Of a stretch of 52,258 nt of DNA, positions 9,901 through 20,363 are shown piece by piece. The stretch comes from Mesaphorura yosii. Lineage: Eukaryota > Arthropoda > Collembola > Poduromorpha > Tullbergiidae. Numbering within the stretch: position 1 is the first letter of the stretch; each line of letters starts with the position of its first letter. The position numbers were made by a program, and so were the translations under genes. The stretch lies in contig WIXG01000472.1 of the NCBI GenBank assembly GCA_009869945.1, positions 1 to 52,258 on the forward strand. The letters are read 5' to 3'. The notes under the pieces are model-generated. The model made no database searches, had not been told where the DNA came from, and saw nothing but the letters and a program-made list of their open reading frames with translations.

Positions 9901-10507
9901 GGGAGAAATCCTGTGGATCGACCACAAGAAACAGAAGTTATCCGGGTCAAGAGGGTTGTAAAGCCTCTAGTTGCCGGACTCACCGAAGCTAAAGGGCGGT
10001 GTCAGGGAGATGAGAAATCAGAAGATTGTTGAGTAGCCCAAGTGACTGACTGCTTGCACTCCCACCGAGGGTACAACCGAGACCAGGGTCAAGGTGACAA
10101 AGACCAAGTCCCAAGGGGCGAGGTGAGACCGGAGTCAGAGTAATGAGCAAGGCCAACAAAATGCATTAAACACACTTTAGCGCAATATTCCTTGTGAACA
10201 TATTTTGGCCTGGCGATATTTAAGATCTACACGTATCAGCCAGTGATAAGTAGATTAAGCTGATATGCCATCACATAAAACACATTAACCGCATTTTTTG
10301 AAAAAATACCGCACCTTATCGCATTAAACGCAAAATCTGAAGTAATCAGTGCATTTTCCATCCATTTAAAATAAGATGCCCTAAAACAAAGAACTATTTC
10401 AACTTCCTTGTTTTACGGGCTGCATGAAATTCAAAAGTACCAGCAAATAAAGCAAAAAAGATAACTCCAGAATTGTGAGTCCAATTCCTTCTACAAGTTC
10501 GACAAAA

Positions 10508-10714
10508 ATGCCAAAAGTAACCGTGTCCGCCGCAAAACGCGTCAAAGAGTTCCCAGACAACAGTCTTGAGCCCCGTGATGGGAAATTGTGGTGCAACTGC
10601 TGTGTGGAAGAGATTGATTTTACAGGAAAATCAATTGTAGAGACACACGTCAAATCAGCCAAGCACAACAGAAAACACTGTGAGAATTTTTTCAAGTTAT
10701 CAACTATCAAATAG
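10508..10714 (+). CDS. hAT N-terminal BED-like zinc finger
   Basis: Starts at ATG 10508. After a Lys-rich leader the frame shows LWCNCCVEEIDF followed by VETHVKSAKHNRKH, a C-x2-C...H-x5-H finger used by hAT transposases to bind element ends. It stops at 10714. About 100 bp separate it from the transposase frame in another phase; whether an intron joins the two or a short deletion split them I cannot tell. Confidence 0.7.
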   Translation: MPKVTVSAAKRVKEFPDNSLEPRDGKLWCNCCVEEIDFTGKSIVETHVKSAKHNRKHCENFFKLSTIK

Positions 10715-10822
10715 GAAAGACGATAAGCAGTGATTATAATATCAAAACATTTTGCAGCCTCCTTAAAAACAGCCCTGGTTAATCAGCCCCTGATTCACGA
10801 TCGCAAAAATCGCTAGCAGACG

Positions 10823-12211
10823 ATGGCTGAAGCATTCGTTGGTGCTGGAGTTCCACTTCATATTTTCCAAAATCCTGCGATTCGCAATTGGTTGGAAACG
10901 AATATGCGGCACGGCGCTCCCCTGCCATCAGTATCCACGCTTAGAACGCTGCTCGGCACGTCAGGGGTAGATGACAAGCAAGAGACTATTGCTCTTCTTA
11001 AAGACAAGCCAATCGTGGTTATGGCTGACGAATCTATCGATATCAAAAATCGAAAAATTCTCAATATCTTAGCCAAGCCACTGGAACCGGATGCACAGTT
11101 TAGGCTAATTTCAGCAAAACTCATCGACAAGTGCAACGCTCTCGAAGTCGCAACACAAATTGATGCTGCCTTAAACGACCATTTCGTTCTGAAACGAAAT
11201 GTCAGTTGCTTCGTGTCAGACAACACTCCCTATATGATTCTTGCTGGGCAAAAACTCATGGCACTTTGTGATAATATGATTCACACGACATGCTGGGCCC
11301 ATATCTTGCACTTGATATCTGAAGAGCTACGAATGAGTATGGCGGAAGCTGACAGATTCATCTCGTCAATGAAGGCAGCCTTGACAAAAGCACCCGCTCG
11401 CCGTGCTCTACTATTGGAAGTCCTGAGAGATTTCGATTATGCACAGCGTCTTCCACCAGTGCCCGTTCTAACGCGGTGGACAACTTGGGTAGCTGCAGCC
11501 GATTATTATTGGACGAACTTTGATGCAATTTTAGAATTTATCAAACGGTCGGCACAAGACAGTTCAGCAATGCGACAATTGAAAGACCTGGGCCAGAATG
11601 CTGACGAGGCACAACAGTTGGAGAGACTAAGCAAGATTTTTCAGGGGCTCAAATTATCAATACTACACATGGAGCGAGATCAGGCACCAGCATCTTCAAT
11701 TTGGCTCAACATTCGAGCGGTAGAGGAGTTGCTCAGATCGTGCGGGTTGGAGTCGGAAAAACTTCAATTGTATTTTAATGAGAAGCATCCCTCTCTTAGA
11801 TTTTGGAAGGACGTGCAGTGCCTGGACCCAAAGAAGGCGAAGGGATATTTTGACCACGATAGTCTTCCTAATTCATTGAGAAAATTTGAGACTCAGCAAA
11901 CTCTAGTGTGGGAAATTATAAAATACAAACTAATTGTGAAGGAGGACAGGTTTTCTGATTCTGTGTTTGACTTTTGGCTGAGCTACAAAGACGAACTACC
12001 TGCTTTGTCTAAGGTTGCTCTAAGAGCCTTAAGTGTACCAGCGAGTAGTGCTTCTGTTGAGCGTAGCTTTTCGGTGCTGAAACGCGTTTTTACAAATTTA
12101 CGTAGTAGCCTGACTGACGAAAACCTTGAGCTGCACTTAAAACTTGCTTACAACACCAGAAAACAAGGCGCTAATGAAGAGAGTTCTGATTCCGAATGCG
12201 AATCCAGCTAG
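10823..12211 (+). CDS. hAT transposase, catalytic and dimerisation domains
   Basis: 462 aa. It opens with MAEAFVGAGVPLHIFQNPAI, typical of the start of the hAT RNase H-like region. VVMADESIDI supplies the first acidic residue and CFVSDNTPYM the second; CWAHILHLI matches the conserved C-x2-H area. The C-terminal hAT dimerisation block ALSVPASSASVERSFSVLKR is intact, with the catalytic Glu in VERSFS. There are no internal stops. It lies centrally in the element defined by TIRs and an 8-bp TSD, so it is the element's own transposase. The true start may be an upstream exon including the zinc finger. Confidence 0.9.
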   Translation: MAEAFVGAGVPLHIFQNPAIRNWLETNMRHGAPLPSVSTLRTLLGTSGVDDKQETIALLKDKPIVVMADESIDIKNRKILNILAKPLEPDAQFRLISAKLIDKCNALEVATQIDAALNDHFVLKRNVSCFVSDNTPYMILAGQKLMALCDNMIHTTCWAHILHLISEELRMSMAEADRFISSMKAALTKAPARRALLLEVLRDFDYAQRLPPVPVLTRWTTWVAAADYYWTNFDAILEFIKRSAQDSSAMRQLKDLGQNADEAQQLERLSKIFQGLKLSILHMERDQAPASSIWLNIRAVEELLRSCGLESEKLQLYFNEKHPSLRFWKDVQCLDPKKAKGYFDHDSLPNSLRKFETQQTLVWEIIKYKLIVKEDRFSDSVFDFWLSYKDELPALSKVALRALSVPASSASVERSFSVLKRVFTNLRSSLTDENLELHLKLAYNTRKQGANEESSDSECESS

Positions 12212-12515
12212 GCTCGGGAACTCTTTCGTGAATTCTACTTGTATTTTGATAACTTTCAAACTTTAAATTAATAAAATCCGTCATTTTTCATCGCATTTTA
12301 TGTCGCAATATTCGAAAATATCGTTGCACTTACTGCACTTTCTGAACAAGTTAAACACACTTTCCACATAAAAATAATGCATTTTTTTGTTGGCCTTGGT
12401 AATGAGGCAAAGAAACTCAGAGGTCTGAACTGGTCTGTGGTCAAGTGAAGACTGGTTTTTAATGCTCAATGTAGGCCCTTTTTATACCCTGGCCGAAGGC
12501 CACCATAGCGTTAGC

Positions 12516-12556
12516 TCGTTAGCGAAGTTCGGAGCTCGACGTAGCAATCTAGTGTT
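12516..12556 (+). repeat. 41-bp direct repeat R2, copy 1
   Basis: The sequence from tcgttagcgaagttcggagc through gacgtagcaatctagtgtt recurs with two mismatches at 12825-12865, 309 bp away, just before the next hAT frame. It could be an element end or a duplicated 5' leader. Confidence 0.7.
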
Positions 12557-12824
12557 ACCACTTCATGGAGACGCACTTGATGTAATTACAATTAAGATTT
12601 TGTCAGGATATTTGAAATTTGTAATTGAATTGCATTGAATTACATTTGAAGTTCATGGCATTTTGAGCAGAAGGACGACGGCGGAAAGAAATCGTTCATT
12701 TTGTTTACTAAAACGTTCGTGAGTCATGAATCGATATGCAGAGCTTGAATTGGAGTATCGCATTGCATGCTTGAACTCAAAGTACGTGGCCTTGATCTAG
12801 TGCGCAGTCAGACTGTTTCTTTAG

Positions 12825-12865
12825 TCGTTAGCGAAGTTCGGAGCTTGACGTAGCAATCTATTGTT
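12825..12865 (+). repeat. 41-bp direct repeat R2, copy 2
   Basis: Second copy of the repeat at 12516-12556; it ends 24 bp before the ATG of the second hAT-like frame. Confidence 0.7.
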
Positions 12866-12889
12866 GCTCTAAATGGTCTAGTACTCAAA

Positions 12890-13701
12890 ATGGACACAGA
12901 CGAACACACTGATTTACAGTTGAAGTCAATGCCATCAATTTTGGATGGGAGGTACTTCGAAGTAATAGAAAATGCAGACGGAGGAAGTAAAATAACAGCG
13001 AAATGTCTACTTTGCGCTAAGTACAAAACTATCATGGGGTCTGCCAAAGCGACATCAAAATTTGTGACACATTTGAAGGTAAGACTCGCAAATTCATTGA
13101 AAAACAGACTCTGGAATGTTAACAAGAAAACAAAAATCAATTTTGTTTGAATTACAGTGTGTTCACAAAAACGAATATCAAAGGCTATGAGAGTCAGAAG
13201 AAAGTTGAAACCGCAGGTCCATCTGCGAAGAAGAGAAAGCCGATGACGCAGCCTAAGCTAAACTTCATGATTACCCAATCTGATGCGGACGAGATCATTG
13301 TTAACTTGATTTCGAGTGCCCTGCTCCCATTACACATCATTGCAAATAACGAATATGTTTGCTTAACGGCAGACATTTGGTCCGACCGAAGTCGCAGTTT
13401 TATGGAAATGACAGCTCATTGGATCGATGACAAGTTGGAGCGGAAATCTGTTGCATTGACATGTCAATGCTTCCGAAGCCCGCATACATTTGACCGAATA
13501 GCGCTGCGCGCAAGAGAACGGGCAAAATTTGTTGCTTTTATAAGAAGGATTATGTCGAATTCAGCACAAATGCAAGGCCTTCAATATGTATTTATTTGTG
13601 TACTCAAGGAGGGTGAATGGCGCCACATAATTCAACATAATCTTCGACGGATGCGATCCTGGAATGGAAACTGCTCAGTATGCAGTATACAAACTGCGTA
13701 A
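12890..13701 (+). pseudogene. Second hAT (ZBED-type) transposase, frameshifted and truncated
   Basis: Exon 1 (12890-13078) encodes a BED finger: KCLLCAKYKTIMG, TSKFVTHLK. Splicing 13078 to 13158 in phase gives CVHKNEYQRL, completing the H-x4-H, and then hits TGA. The rest is one frame over from 13147: VCLTADIWSDRSRSFMEMT and ALTCQCFRSPHTFDRIA, the normal start of the hAT RNase H region. After about 13510 the similarity ends, so the catalytic end is lost. Clearly unrelated in sequence to the intact hAT upstream. Confidence 0.75.
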
Positions 13702-13994
13702 ATAAATGCAATCAATCTGGAGCGCGATGCCCGACTGTTGTCTGACACAATGCAATTTCTACCAATTTTTTTTATCTGCTTTGTATGATAATTACCAACA
13801 GGAGATAAGGCGATAGGAAGTCGCGAAATGCGAAACTCAGACAAAAACTGTGAGAGTAAGTCAGGCCAGGTACGCTGCACACGTCCGATAAGAAGATCAA
13901 ATATGCATCAAATGCTTTTTTTCGCAAGAATCGCCGCTTCTCGCCAGGCTGCCAGTCTATTTGGTCGAAGCTGTCCCTTTATCATATCCGGAAA

Positions 13995-15650
13995 ATGGAT
14001 CTCCGAGTCCGAAAAGTGGCAGTCTTCCTTGCAAAATATTCGCAATTATTTTTCCGGACCTCCGCGTATTTCCTGACTGCTCTTTGGCTCTTCTGGAGCA
14101 AGAACTCCACATTTCAGTGGGTGGCCATCGGATTTCTTCAAGCCGCCTTCTTGCACCGCTTCGTAACCGAACTGCTTCGCTTCGACCTGATCACGCCTGG
14201 ATACCGCCCCGAGTACCGAGCGATTCTTGAACTTTTGGTGTAGCTGTTCGTCCAAAGTGAGGAGGTCGTCTACGTGCTACTATTCCCCGACTGCCTGGAC
14301 ATCATTCTGATCTACACGGCCTACTGGTACACGTACGATTTCATCTTCCGGTCTTTCTACAAGTTTCCTGAAATTGACGATTTTACAAGTCTGATTATGT
14401 TTTTCCTGAGCGTAACGTTTCAGAGTGTCGCCCACAAGAGCGTAGGCGCATTCGCGGGCGGGCTGCTGTACTGCGTCTGCAATGCTGCCCTAAAATTCGG
14501 ACAGATTCGGATGGCTCAGTGGTATCTCCTCAACCGCAACAAACTACCCACCGTGGCCGTGTACTGCTCAAACTCATCCGAGTCCTCCGCGTTACGCTCC
14601 GCTGACGTGGGCCATTTGTACGTCCGTGTGGGCTCGTCGCTGACGTACGAAATATTCAAGAATGACCGTGGCGGAATTTCAGGCAAGAAAATCGTCCCTC
14701 AGCGCAGCCCACGACCTGACGCTGTCGTCGCACACGCTGGAGCAGCACTCCTCGTGCCTGAGGCCTGGATGGAGGACACGGTTACCCTGAAAGTTGTTAG
14801 AGCAAACTCATACTCTCAGTACAAGGCGTTCATTACTGAGGTCGGTGAGGATCCGTGTTCCGGAAATACGACGACGAGTAACATTAACAACTCCAGGGAT
14901 TGGCCCAAATTTTGCCCTAAATTACGTTCCTTGACTCAATTTGGAGTCCAAGAGAAGGACATCTCCAACTGGGCGGAATGGGTGGTCATAAAGGGAACCC
15001 AAGCCAGAGACAACGAGGACAGAGTCACCAGCCGCTCTCAAATTCCTGAAAATTCTGTGTTTGCGTTCATGAGTCATTCATCGAGCTTTACTTCATACTT
15101 CAATTTCGACGAGAACCAGACGCGGATCTTCGTGAAAGCCTTGAGCACCTGTCACAAGTCTGCAGCATTCGTAGCTGAGGATCAACTTGACTCCTTGGTT
15201 CGATATGTCAGGTCAGAGTCAGGACGTAAACTCCTCAGGATTGGAGGAGCCGTTGCGCATGATTGGGGCATTTTTAGTATCTTTGAAGGTTACTCAGGGG
15301 AAGCCGTCTTCTCTTACACGTACAGAAGGTTGGAGTCCATCATGTCGTCTGGAATTTATCAACTCTGGGCGAAATGGTACCACATAAAGTGTTCCGACGT
15401 TTGGCGTGCTGCTGCTGTTGCTGCAGGAGCTAAGCCTCATGCTCATAAGCACCGACCCCGTGATCGATGTCAGGGTTCGGTTCAGGTTGACGCCTCACTC
15501 GAACTCGTTCCGTTGACGATGAGTTCGAATCTCCTAACAGCCTTCTATATACTTGGTTACGGTTGCATGGTTGGATTCATGGCTCTGCTTCTCGAGTGGT
15601 TGCTGAAGGCTAGAAAGGTTTGGAGTTGGGTTCAATGTTGTTGGAGATAA
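13995..15650 (+). pseudogene. Chimeric chemoreceptor relic: GR-like front, IR-like back
   Basis: One frame from ATG 13995 to 15650 is broken only by TAG at 14241-14243. The first about 180 codons are hydrophobic TM segments in GR style (YFLTALWLFW, CLDIILIYTAYWYTYDF, FFLSVTFQSVAHKS). The remainder is not GR-like: from about residue 330 it reads as the S2 lobe and last TM of an ionotropic receptor (AEDQLDSLVRYVRSESGRKL, FSYTYRRLESIMSSGIYQLW, then SNLLTAFYILGYGCMVGFMA). No IR S1 lobe or pore was seen. Either two receptor relics have fused by deletion, or a strange receptor has acquired one stop. An upstream, in-frame extension to about 13920 also looks protein-like. Confidence 0.55.
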
Positions 15651-16679
15651 GTTTATTTCAAGTCTAAATGGTGTTCACACAGAATTCGAGTTCTGTACAT
15701 TTGGATCCCATTTGATTATGAGTTTATTGAGGCGTTTGTTAAGCTGAACTTAAAAGCTTTCCTTGGTGTGTACATTTAAGATCAGGAAATTATTACATGA
15801 AGCTGGAGTGACGCTTTTCTTAATATGTTTATAACATTTAGACCAATATTAATATGTGGAGATTCATAACAGTTTACTGTCATACCTCTAGAAGGGCTCG
15901 CGATTTGCGTTTTTATTAAAAAGCAACTAGTAGAGACACAATTGGGCTTAGAAGTTATTACATCGTGATCGGGAATGAGAGGCAGTCCCCCATCCGCAGT
16001 GGTAAAATATTTTGTCGAGGAATTCCTAGTGGCATAGAAATTCTTGTTGAGAAGAAGCTTGTATTTGGACTAGAACAGCGATGGACCACTATCACCATCT
16101 ATTCAAAAATAGGAATGGCTTCTAAAACCAATGAACAGGACCTTGATTTTAAAGATTTCGGTCGTTCATTTTTCTCGAAGCCAAACCAGAAGATCGAGAG
16201 CATTAACAATAAGAAAATCGTACCAGTTTGGTAATAATTAGGCAACCATGTTTTTGTATTGGAAAGTTGGAGCTGCGGATTAATTGTTGGCTTCTTTGTC
16301 AGTCCATCTTTTATAAATGCGGGACGTAATAGAAATTAAACTTAATTTCAAGAATTAATATTCAACAAATGCAAACGAAACTCTAGTATGTATAACGTGT
16401 TGGAATTCCGTCTTCTTCCGTGAGTTTTGAGTTTGACAACTTAAAATTTTGCAATTCGACCATCATTTGAGATGGCCATCATTGAAAAGTAAGTGGTTTG
16501 TGGAAAGCAAGTTACAATTTGGATACTTACTTTGTGAGCTGAGCTTTGTGTCTGAAGTCTGAACAAGGGATTGAAGTCACTGAAATAGCACAAAAGTTTG
16601 AATTCGATTTTTTTTCGCCGTCGCTGTCGTCTTCGTCATAAATTGGAAGTCACAATCGCCTCAAATTAACTTGACTTGG
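15651..16679. other. Intergenic; holds repeat R3 copy 1
   Basis: AT-rich. Bases 16240-16370 match 20218-20345 (see that entry). A 90-codon frame at 15965-16234 has no recognisable domain and I do not call it a gene. Confidence 0.5.
16240..16370. repeat. Dispersed repeat R3, copy 1
   Basis: About 125 bp, starting aattaggcaaccatg and including agctgcggattaattgttg and ggacgtaatagaaattaaac, is shared in the same orientation with 20218-20345 at roughly 85-90% by eye. No coding content; likely a non-autonomous element fragment. Confidence 0.75.
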
Positions 16680-16907
16680 TTAATCAGTCCTCACAATTTC
16701 GTTAACCATAAACTTAATGCTCTTGCCACTACCTCCTTTCCCTTGAATGACAACTCTCTTCACAGGACTGTCTTCACCGGCAACGTCGGCTAGAACTTGA
16801 TCACATAGCAATGCCACTGCAAGTTTTTGTTCCGCCGTTAGGGTTGCATTTGGCGTGTCGAAATCGGTGAAATTGTCCTGGTCATCGCGTTTTCCTCTAA
16901 CAGGAAC
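16680..16907 (-). pseudogene. PIF1-like helicase fragment with Walker A
   Basis: On the minus strand a 75-codon frame without a usable ATG reads LTAEQKLAVALLCDQVLADV, then VIQGKGGSGKSIKFMVNEI. The GxGGSGKS P-loop preceded by a T-x-EQ-x-LA helix is the start of PIF1-type helicases, which in arthropod genomes are commonly Helitron-encoded. It stops at TAA 16680-16682, long before the other helicase motifs. I take it as a fragment of a transposon helicase; a true host exon is possible because an AG acceptor-like site (TGTTAG) sits near its start. Confidence 0.6.
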
Positions 16908-17941
16908 TTAAGAGTCAAAAGATTTATGAACCAAAAACCAAAATGGAAATTTTCATTTTATAAAACTCATTTCATTCATTTTCATTATTTGTAAAAATGA
17001 CATAAAACTTGCATTTCATTGTAAAATGGTTAAATAGCAATCAAAAATGGTTTCCTGCTACTGCTTCTGTGCATCAAAGGCATGTTATAGTGCAATGGAA
17101 GCAATTCAAGGAATAAATTTCATTTTTATTTCATTTGAAGTTCAAATATTATCGAAAAAATCAGTCGCACAGCAATTGATTTTCAATATAGAGCCTGTTC
17201 ATTTCTGCTCATAAAAATGCTAAAATGAATGGAAAGAACGCATTTATTAATTTAGTTTGAATTTCATTCCCATTGTTCGAGTTCGATAATTCATGTTTTG
17301 ATTCTAGGAAGAAAGATGTTAAAACGAACTCGTGCGTGTGCCTTAGTATTATATGTTGTTCTTGATGTCATATATACAGATATTGTTCTTATAATTCAAT
17401 TGTTCAATAAATAACGAGAACGAGGATAGGAAAGCGGTCAAGTTCTGTTTTCTTCTTCATGCGCTTCTGAAACCTATTAATTGAATACGAAATGAGAAAT
17501 TCAATTGAAGCATTCGAAATATTTCATGTATTTTCATGGTTCGTGTGTCCTCTCATACAAATTAATTTTTGTGTCAAGTATTGCTGAATGGTATTCATTA
17601 GTGTACGGAGAATTGTATGACAAACAGAAACCAATTAATCAGTGAAAGACAAAAAGTAACAAAGAAAACGTACTACGATTCATTTTAACTTCAGTTTGTT
17701 CTTGCTCCATATTTGTAACTTTAATTTGAACCAATTTTCTCAGAAAATTAGAAATAAAAAATTATTTTGGATCAAACTGGTTTTTCTTTTCCAACATTTT
17801 TCAGTCTGTCTACTTCTACTTCAATTGTTGTGTTGTCAATGTCAATTGGCAATTCGCCTCTTTCAACCGATTTAGCAACAAGTAGAAAATAAAATCGTGT
17901 TAGCAGCAAAGAAAATAAAGTAAAGTCAGCAAGAGAACAAG
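16908..17941. other. AT-rich intergenic
   Basis: Strongly AT-rich with many short atttcatt-type runs; no gene, RNA or repeat structure that I can support. It is directly upstream of a chemoreceptor gene and may include its promoter. Confidence 0.45.
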
Positions 17942-19481
17942 ATGAGTAAGTCGATTAGATTAGTTTTCCAAAATATTTGCATGTTCTTAAAGAAAGTCGT
18001 GTTACAATCTGAATTAAAATTGTTCACAAGTTGCATAAAATGTTCATCTTCATTCTGTTCAACATTTCCTTTCGATTGGAATCCAGAAACAAAACAACTA
18101 TTCTGTATAAATTCATACTTAAGTAAGATCTAGTACTACGCTAGTTTCATAATTAAGTTGGCATACGTGATCGTCGTACTAAATGCAGGAAATCCTTATT
18201 CCATATCAGATTTCACACATTTCCAAGGATTATTAATTCTAATGTTGCATATTCTGTTCATTCTTGGCTGCCTGGTATTGGTTAGCATTTGGATTGTTTG
18301 CAGGTCAAGATATGAAGAATACTTGGCATTGGCTGCTGAACTTTATCTCCAGCAACAACAGCAAAAGAAGGAAAAAGCTAAACTTTTTTCATTTTCCCCA
18401 CTTCTAATAGTTTTCCATGGTTATAATTATGTAATCGTCTGCTTTAACATTTCCCTCCTACTCTTTACTCGTGGTGCACCATTCCACATTGATGTCTTGC
18501 TCTTACTTTCAGAATATTGTAATCTGCTCACATTTCTAGTTTCTTACTTTCTAATTGCAATGATAATTTATGAGTTTAGAAATGTTCTCATGTTTGAATT
18601 CGGTCTATGCTATGCTTACTACAAGAGGCAAATTGAGATATTGAATAAAGTTATGGCAAAACAGGACGACAACTTGGCTGAAGCGATGCACACCTATGGA
18701 CACCTCACACTCCTCAATACATTATTCAACGCAAGTCTTGGCCAGAGCTTCATACCAATTTTCAAGACTTCAGCAGAATTTGCTGTGCCAACACTTGCAT
18801 TTATTGCTATTAAACTGAATCAGAATACAACAGCAAATCCTGAATTGTTATTCCTCACATTTATTGTGATTCTGATTTGTATTGAAGGTAGTCTCACTGA
18901 ATTTATTCCAACTAGGCAAGCCTAGCCCGCTTCGCGGGTGGGTGAACCTCGGGCAGGGGCCGTCGCTGGCGGTCAGACAGTAATTTGGGTGATATCTAGA
19001 GTCGGGGATATAACCGCGATATCCAACCTTCATAAAATAACATTTCCGGCACTTTTAAAAAATAGAGTCGACCGCGCAAGCCAAACCGCGTTGCGAGCCG
19101 AGAATAGACTGTGTCGTCTGTGCACCGTTACGTGTTTCTGTAAGCTTGGCTATTACGGCTTACACTGTGCCTTATGCAATAAGGAGACGGCATACCCGTC
19201 GGTCGGTCGTACGATCTCTCTTTTCATTAATCAAGATTTATTATTTAGCTCAAGCATATGAAATGTCATCCGCATTTATCACGAGTCTTTCAATCAATAC
19301 AGCACGAATGCACGAAGAGGAGAATTCGAAGAGAAAATATTATAATGCAATGCGAAAATCTTGCGTTGTACTAAGAAACCAAGTTGGTCCTTTATATTTT
19401 ATAGATTATGCACTTGTAATGACAATGATTAAGTCTAATTTGGATGTCATACTTTTTCTACTTGTTGAGTCAAATTATTAA
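17942..19481 (+). CDS. Gustatory-receptor-like 7-TM chemoreceptor
   Basis: Three parts. Exon 1 from ATG 17942 ends in FDWNPETKQLFCINSYLSK, the usual N-terminal loop of arthropod GRs. Exon 2 (18158-18887) has TM segments (LLILMLHILFILGCLVLVSI, VSYFLIAMIIYEF, LLFLTFIVILICIE). Exon 3 (19249-19481) joins it in phase 1 (GT 18888, AG 19248) and ends with the conserved GR tail, RKSCVVLRNQVGPLYFIDYA, and a last TM. Such receptors are odour- or taste-gated cation channels. Canonical sites do not join exon 1 to exon 2 in frame (donor GTAAGA at 18123; no AG gives the right phase), so either the join is non-canonical or the copy carries an indel. The second intron is long (361 bp) and GC-rich compared with all others here. 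Confidence 0.75.
18900..19240. repeat. GC-rich insertion inside a receptor intron
   Basis: The intron is unlike its AT-rich surroundings; it begins with a small hairpin (agcccgcttcgcggg) and ctcgggcagg, and continues GC-rich to about 19220. This looks like an inserted short element (SINE or MITE), but I found no clear target repeat or tRNA boxes. Confidence 0.4.
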
Positions 19482-19742
19482 AAGAAATTGCACAGCTAAT
19501 TTAAATTTGATTCAAGTTGTATTGCCATTGCTTAGAAATACAATAAGTCACGAGAAACACCAGAGTCAATAACACGAGAAACATCCGCTGCTTCTGCCAC
19601 AGAAGCACCAGACTTTTGTCAAATAAGGAAAAACTTGGCAAGAGCCTGGTCCACTTGACTAATTAACTGACGAGTTAAAAGAGAGTGTCATGAATAAGAG
19701 TGCGAGGATCTTGAAAATTCGCAGTCCATTAATTGCCATGAC

Positions 19743-20048
19743 GTAGACGAAAATGCTTGAGTTACACACACAGGCAGTGCGCAGGCACATGATCCTGGAC
19801 TGGGTCGATGGCGCAAGCGCCATTCCGGTCGTGGATCACCAGCTCTCCACTTCAAGGAGATACTGATCTCGACCGGATTCAAGCTCCTTCACCCGCCCGA
19901 GACGGTCCCCTGAATTTTTCATTTTGGCGGATCCATACCCACATGAGACCGAGCTGGAGCGCGACGACCATCACAATGAGATGTACAAGGTGTTCGAACC
20001 GCAATTAGCGGCGTCAGGGGCGCAGTGCGCTGAATCCAATATGATCTG
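19743..20048 (+). pseudogene. Unrecognised GC-rich coding relic
   Basis: Overlapping short frames look protein-like in turn: RRHMILDWVDGASAIPVVDH, then in another frame FKEILISTGFKLLHPPETVP, then YPHETELERDDHHNEMYKVF. Switching among three frames across 300 bp suggests a decayed gene. I do not recognise the product. Confidence 0.3.
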
Positions 20049-20217
20049 ATTAATTTTCTGCTCCTAAAACCCGACTAATTACAGCACTAAATCAATCTGA
20101 TCAAATTATCACATAAAAAATTGAATAATATTCCTTGGTTCAGCGGCCATTCGAATGAGTAATTAATGAGCTCAAACTTTGACCACAGCAGGATGGCTTT
20201 GGTTAGTTTTGGTCATA

Positions 20218-20345
20218 ATTAGGCAGCTATGAGTTTTGCAAGTTGAAGCTGCGGATTAATTGTTGACTTTCTTGCCAGTCCATCATCTTTTATAAATGCT
20301 GGACGTAATAGAAATTAAACTCAATTTCAAGATTTAATATTTTTA
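20218..20345. repeat. Dispersed repeat R3, copy 2
   Basis: Direct copy of 16240-16370; it ends about 20 bp before the stop codon of the minus-strand peptide gene, so it may form part of that gene's 3' region. Confidence 0.75.
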
Positions 20346-20363
20346 TTCTGCTGAATATTTTTT

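Larger units (their letters stand above)
10148..12398 (+). mobile_element. Complete hAT transposon with 8-bp target-site duplication
   Basis: The element is bounded by the 8-bp direct repeat GTAATGAG (10140-10147 and 12399-12406). Its ends are inverted repeats: left CAAGGCCAACAAAATGCATT, right the reverse complement with three extra A residues before ATGCATTA, and both go on to a shared (A)ACACACTTT motif. Inside are a zinc-finger frame (10508-10714) and a transposase frame (10823-12211). Matching target repeats and a long intact transposase frame indicate a fairly recent insertion. Confidence 0.92.

Noticed and set aside
15965..16234. 89-codon frame with some Lys/Ile-rich sequence
   Set aside because: No recognisable family, no signal peptide or splice partner; AT-rich chance frame is the simpler view.
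18888..19248. Transposon insertion disrupting the receptor coding frame
   Set aside because: The splice sites at 18888 and 19248 remove the segment and join the exons in phase, so it lies in an intron and does not break the gene.
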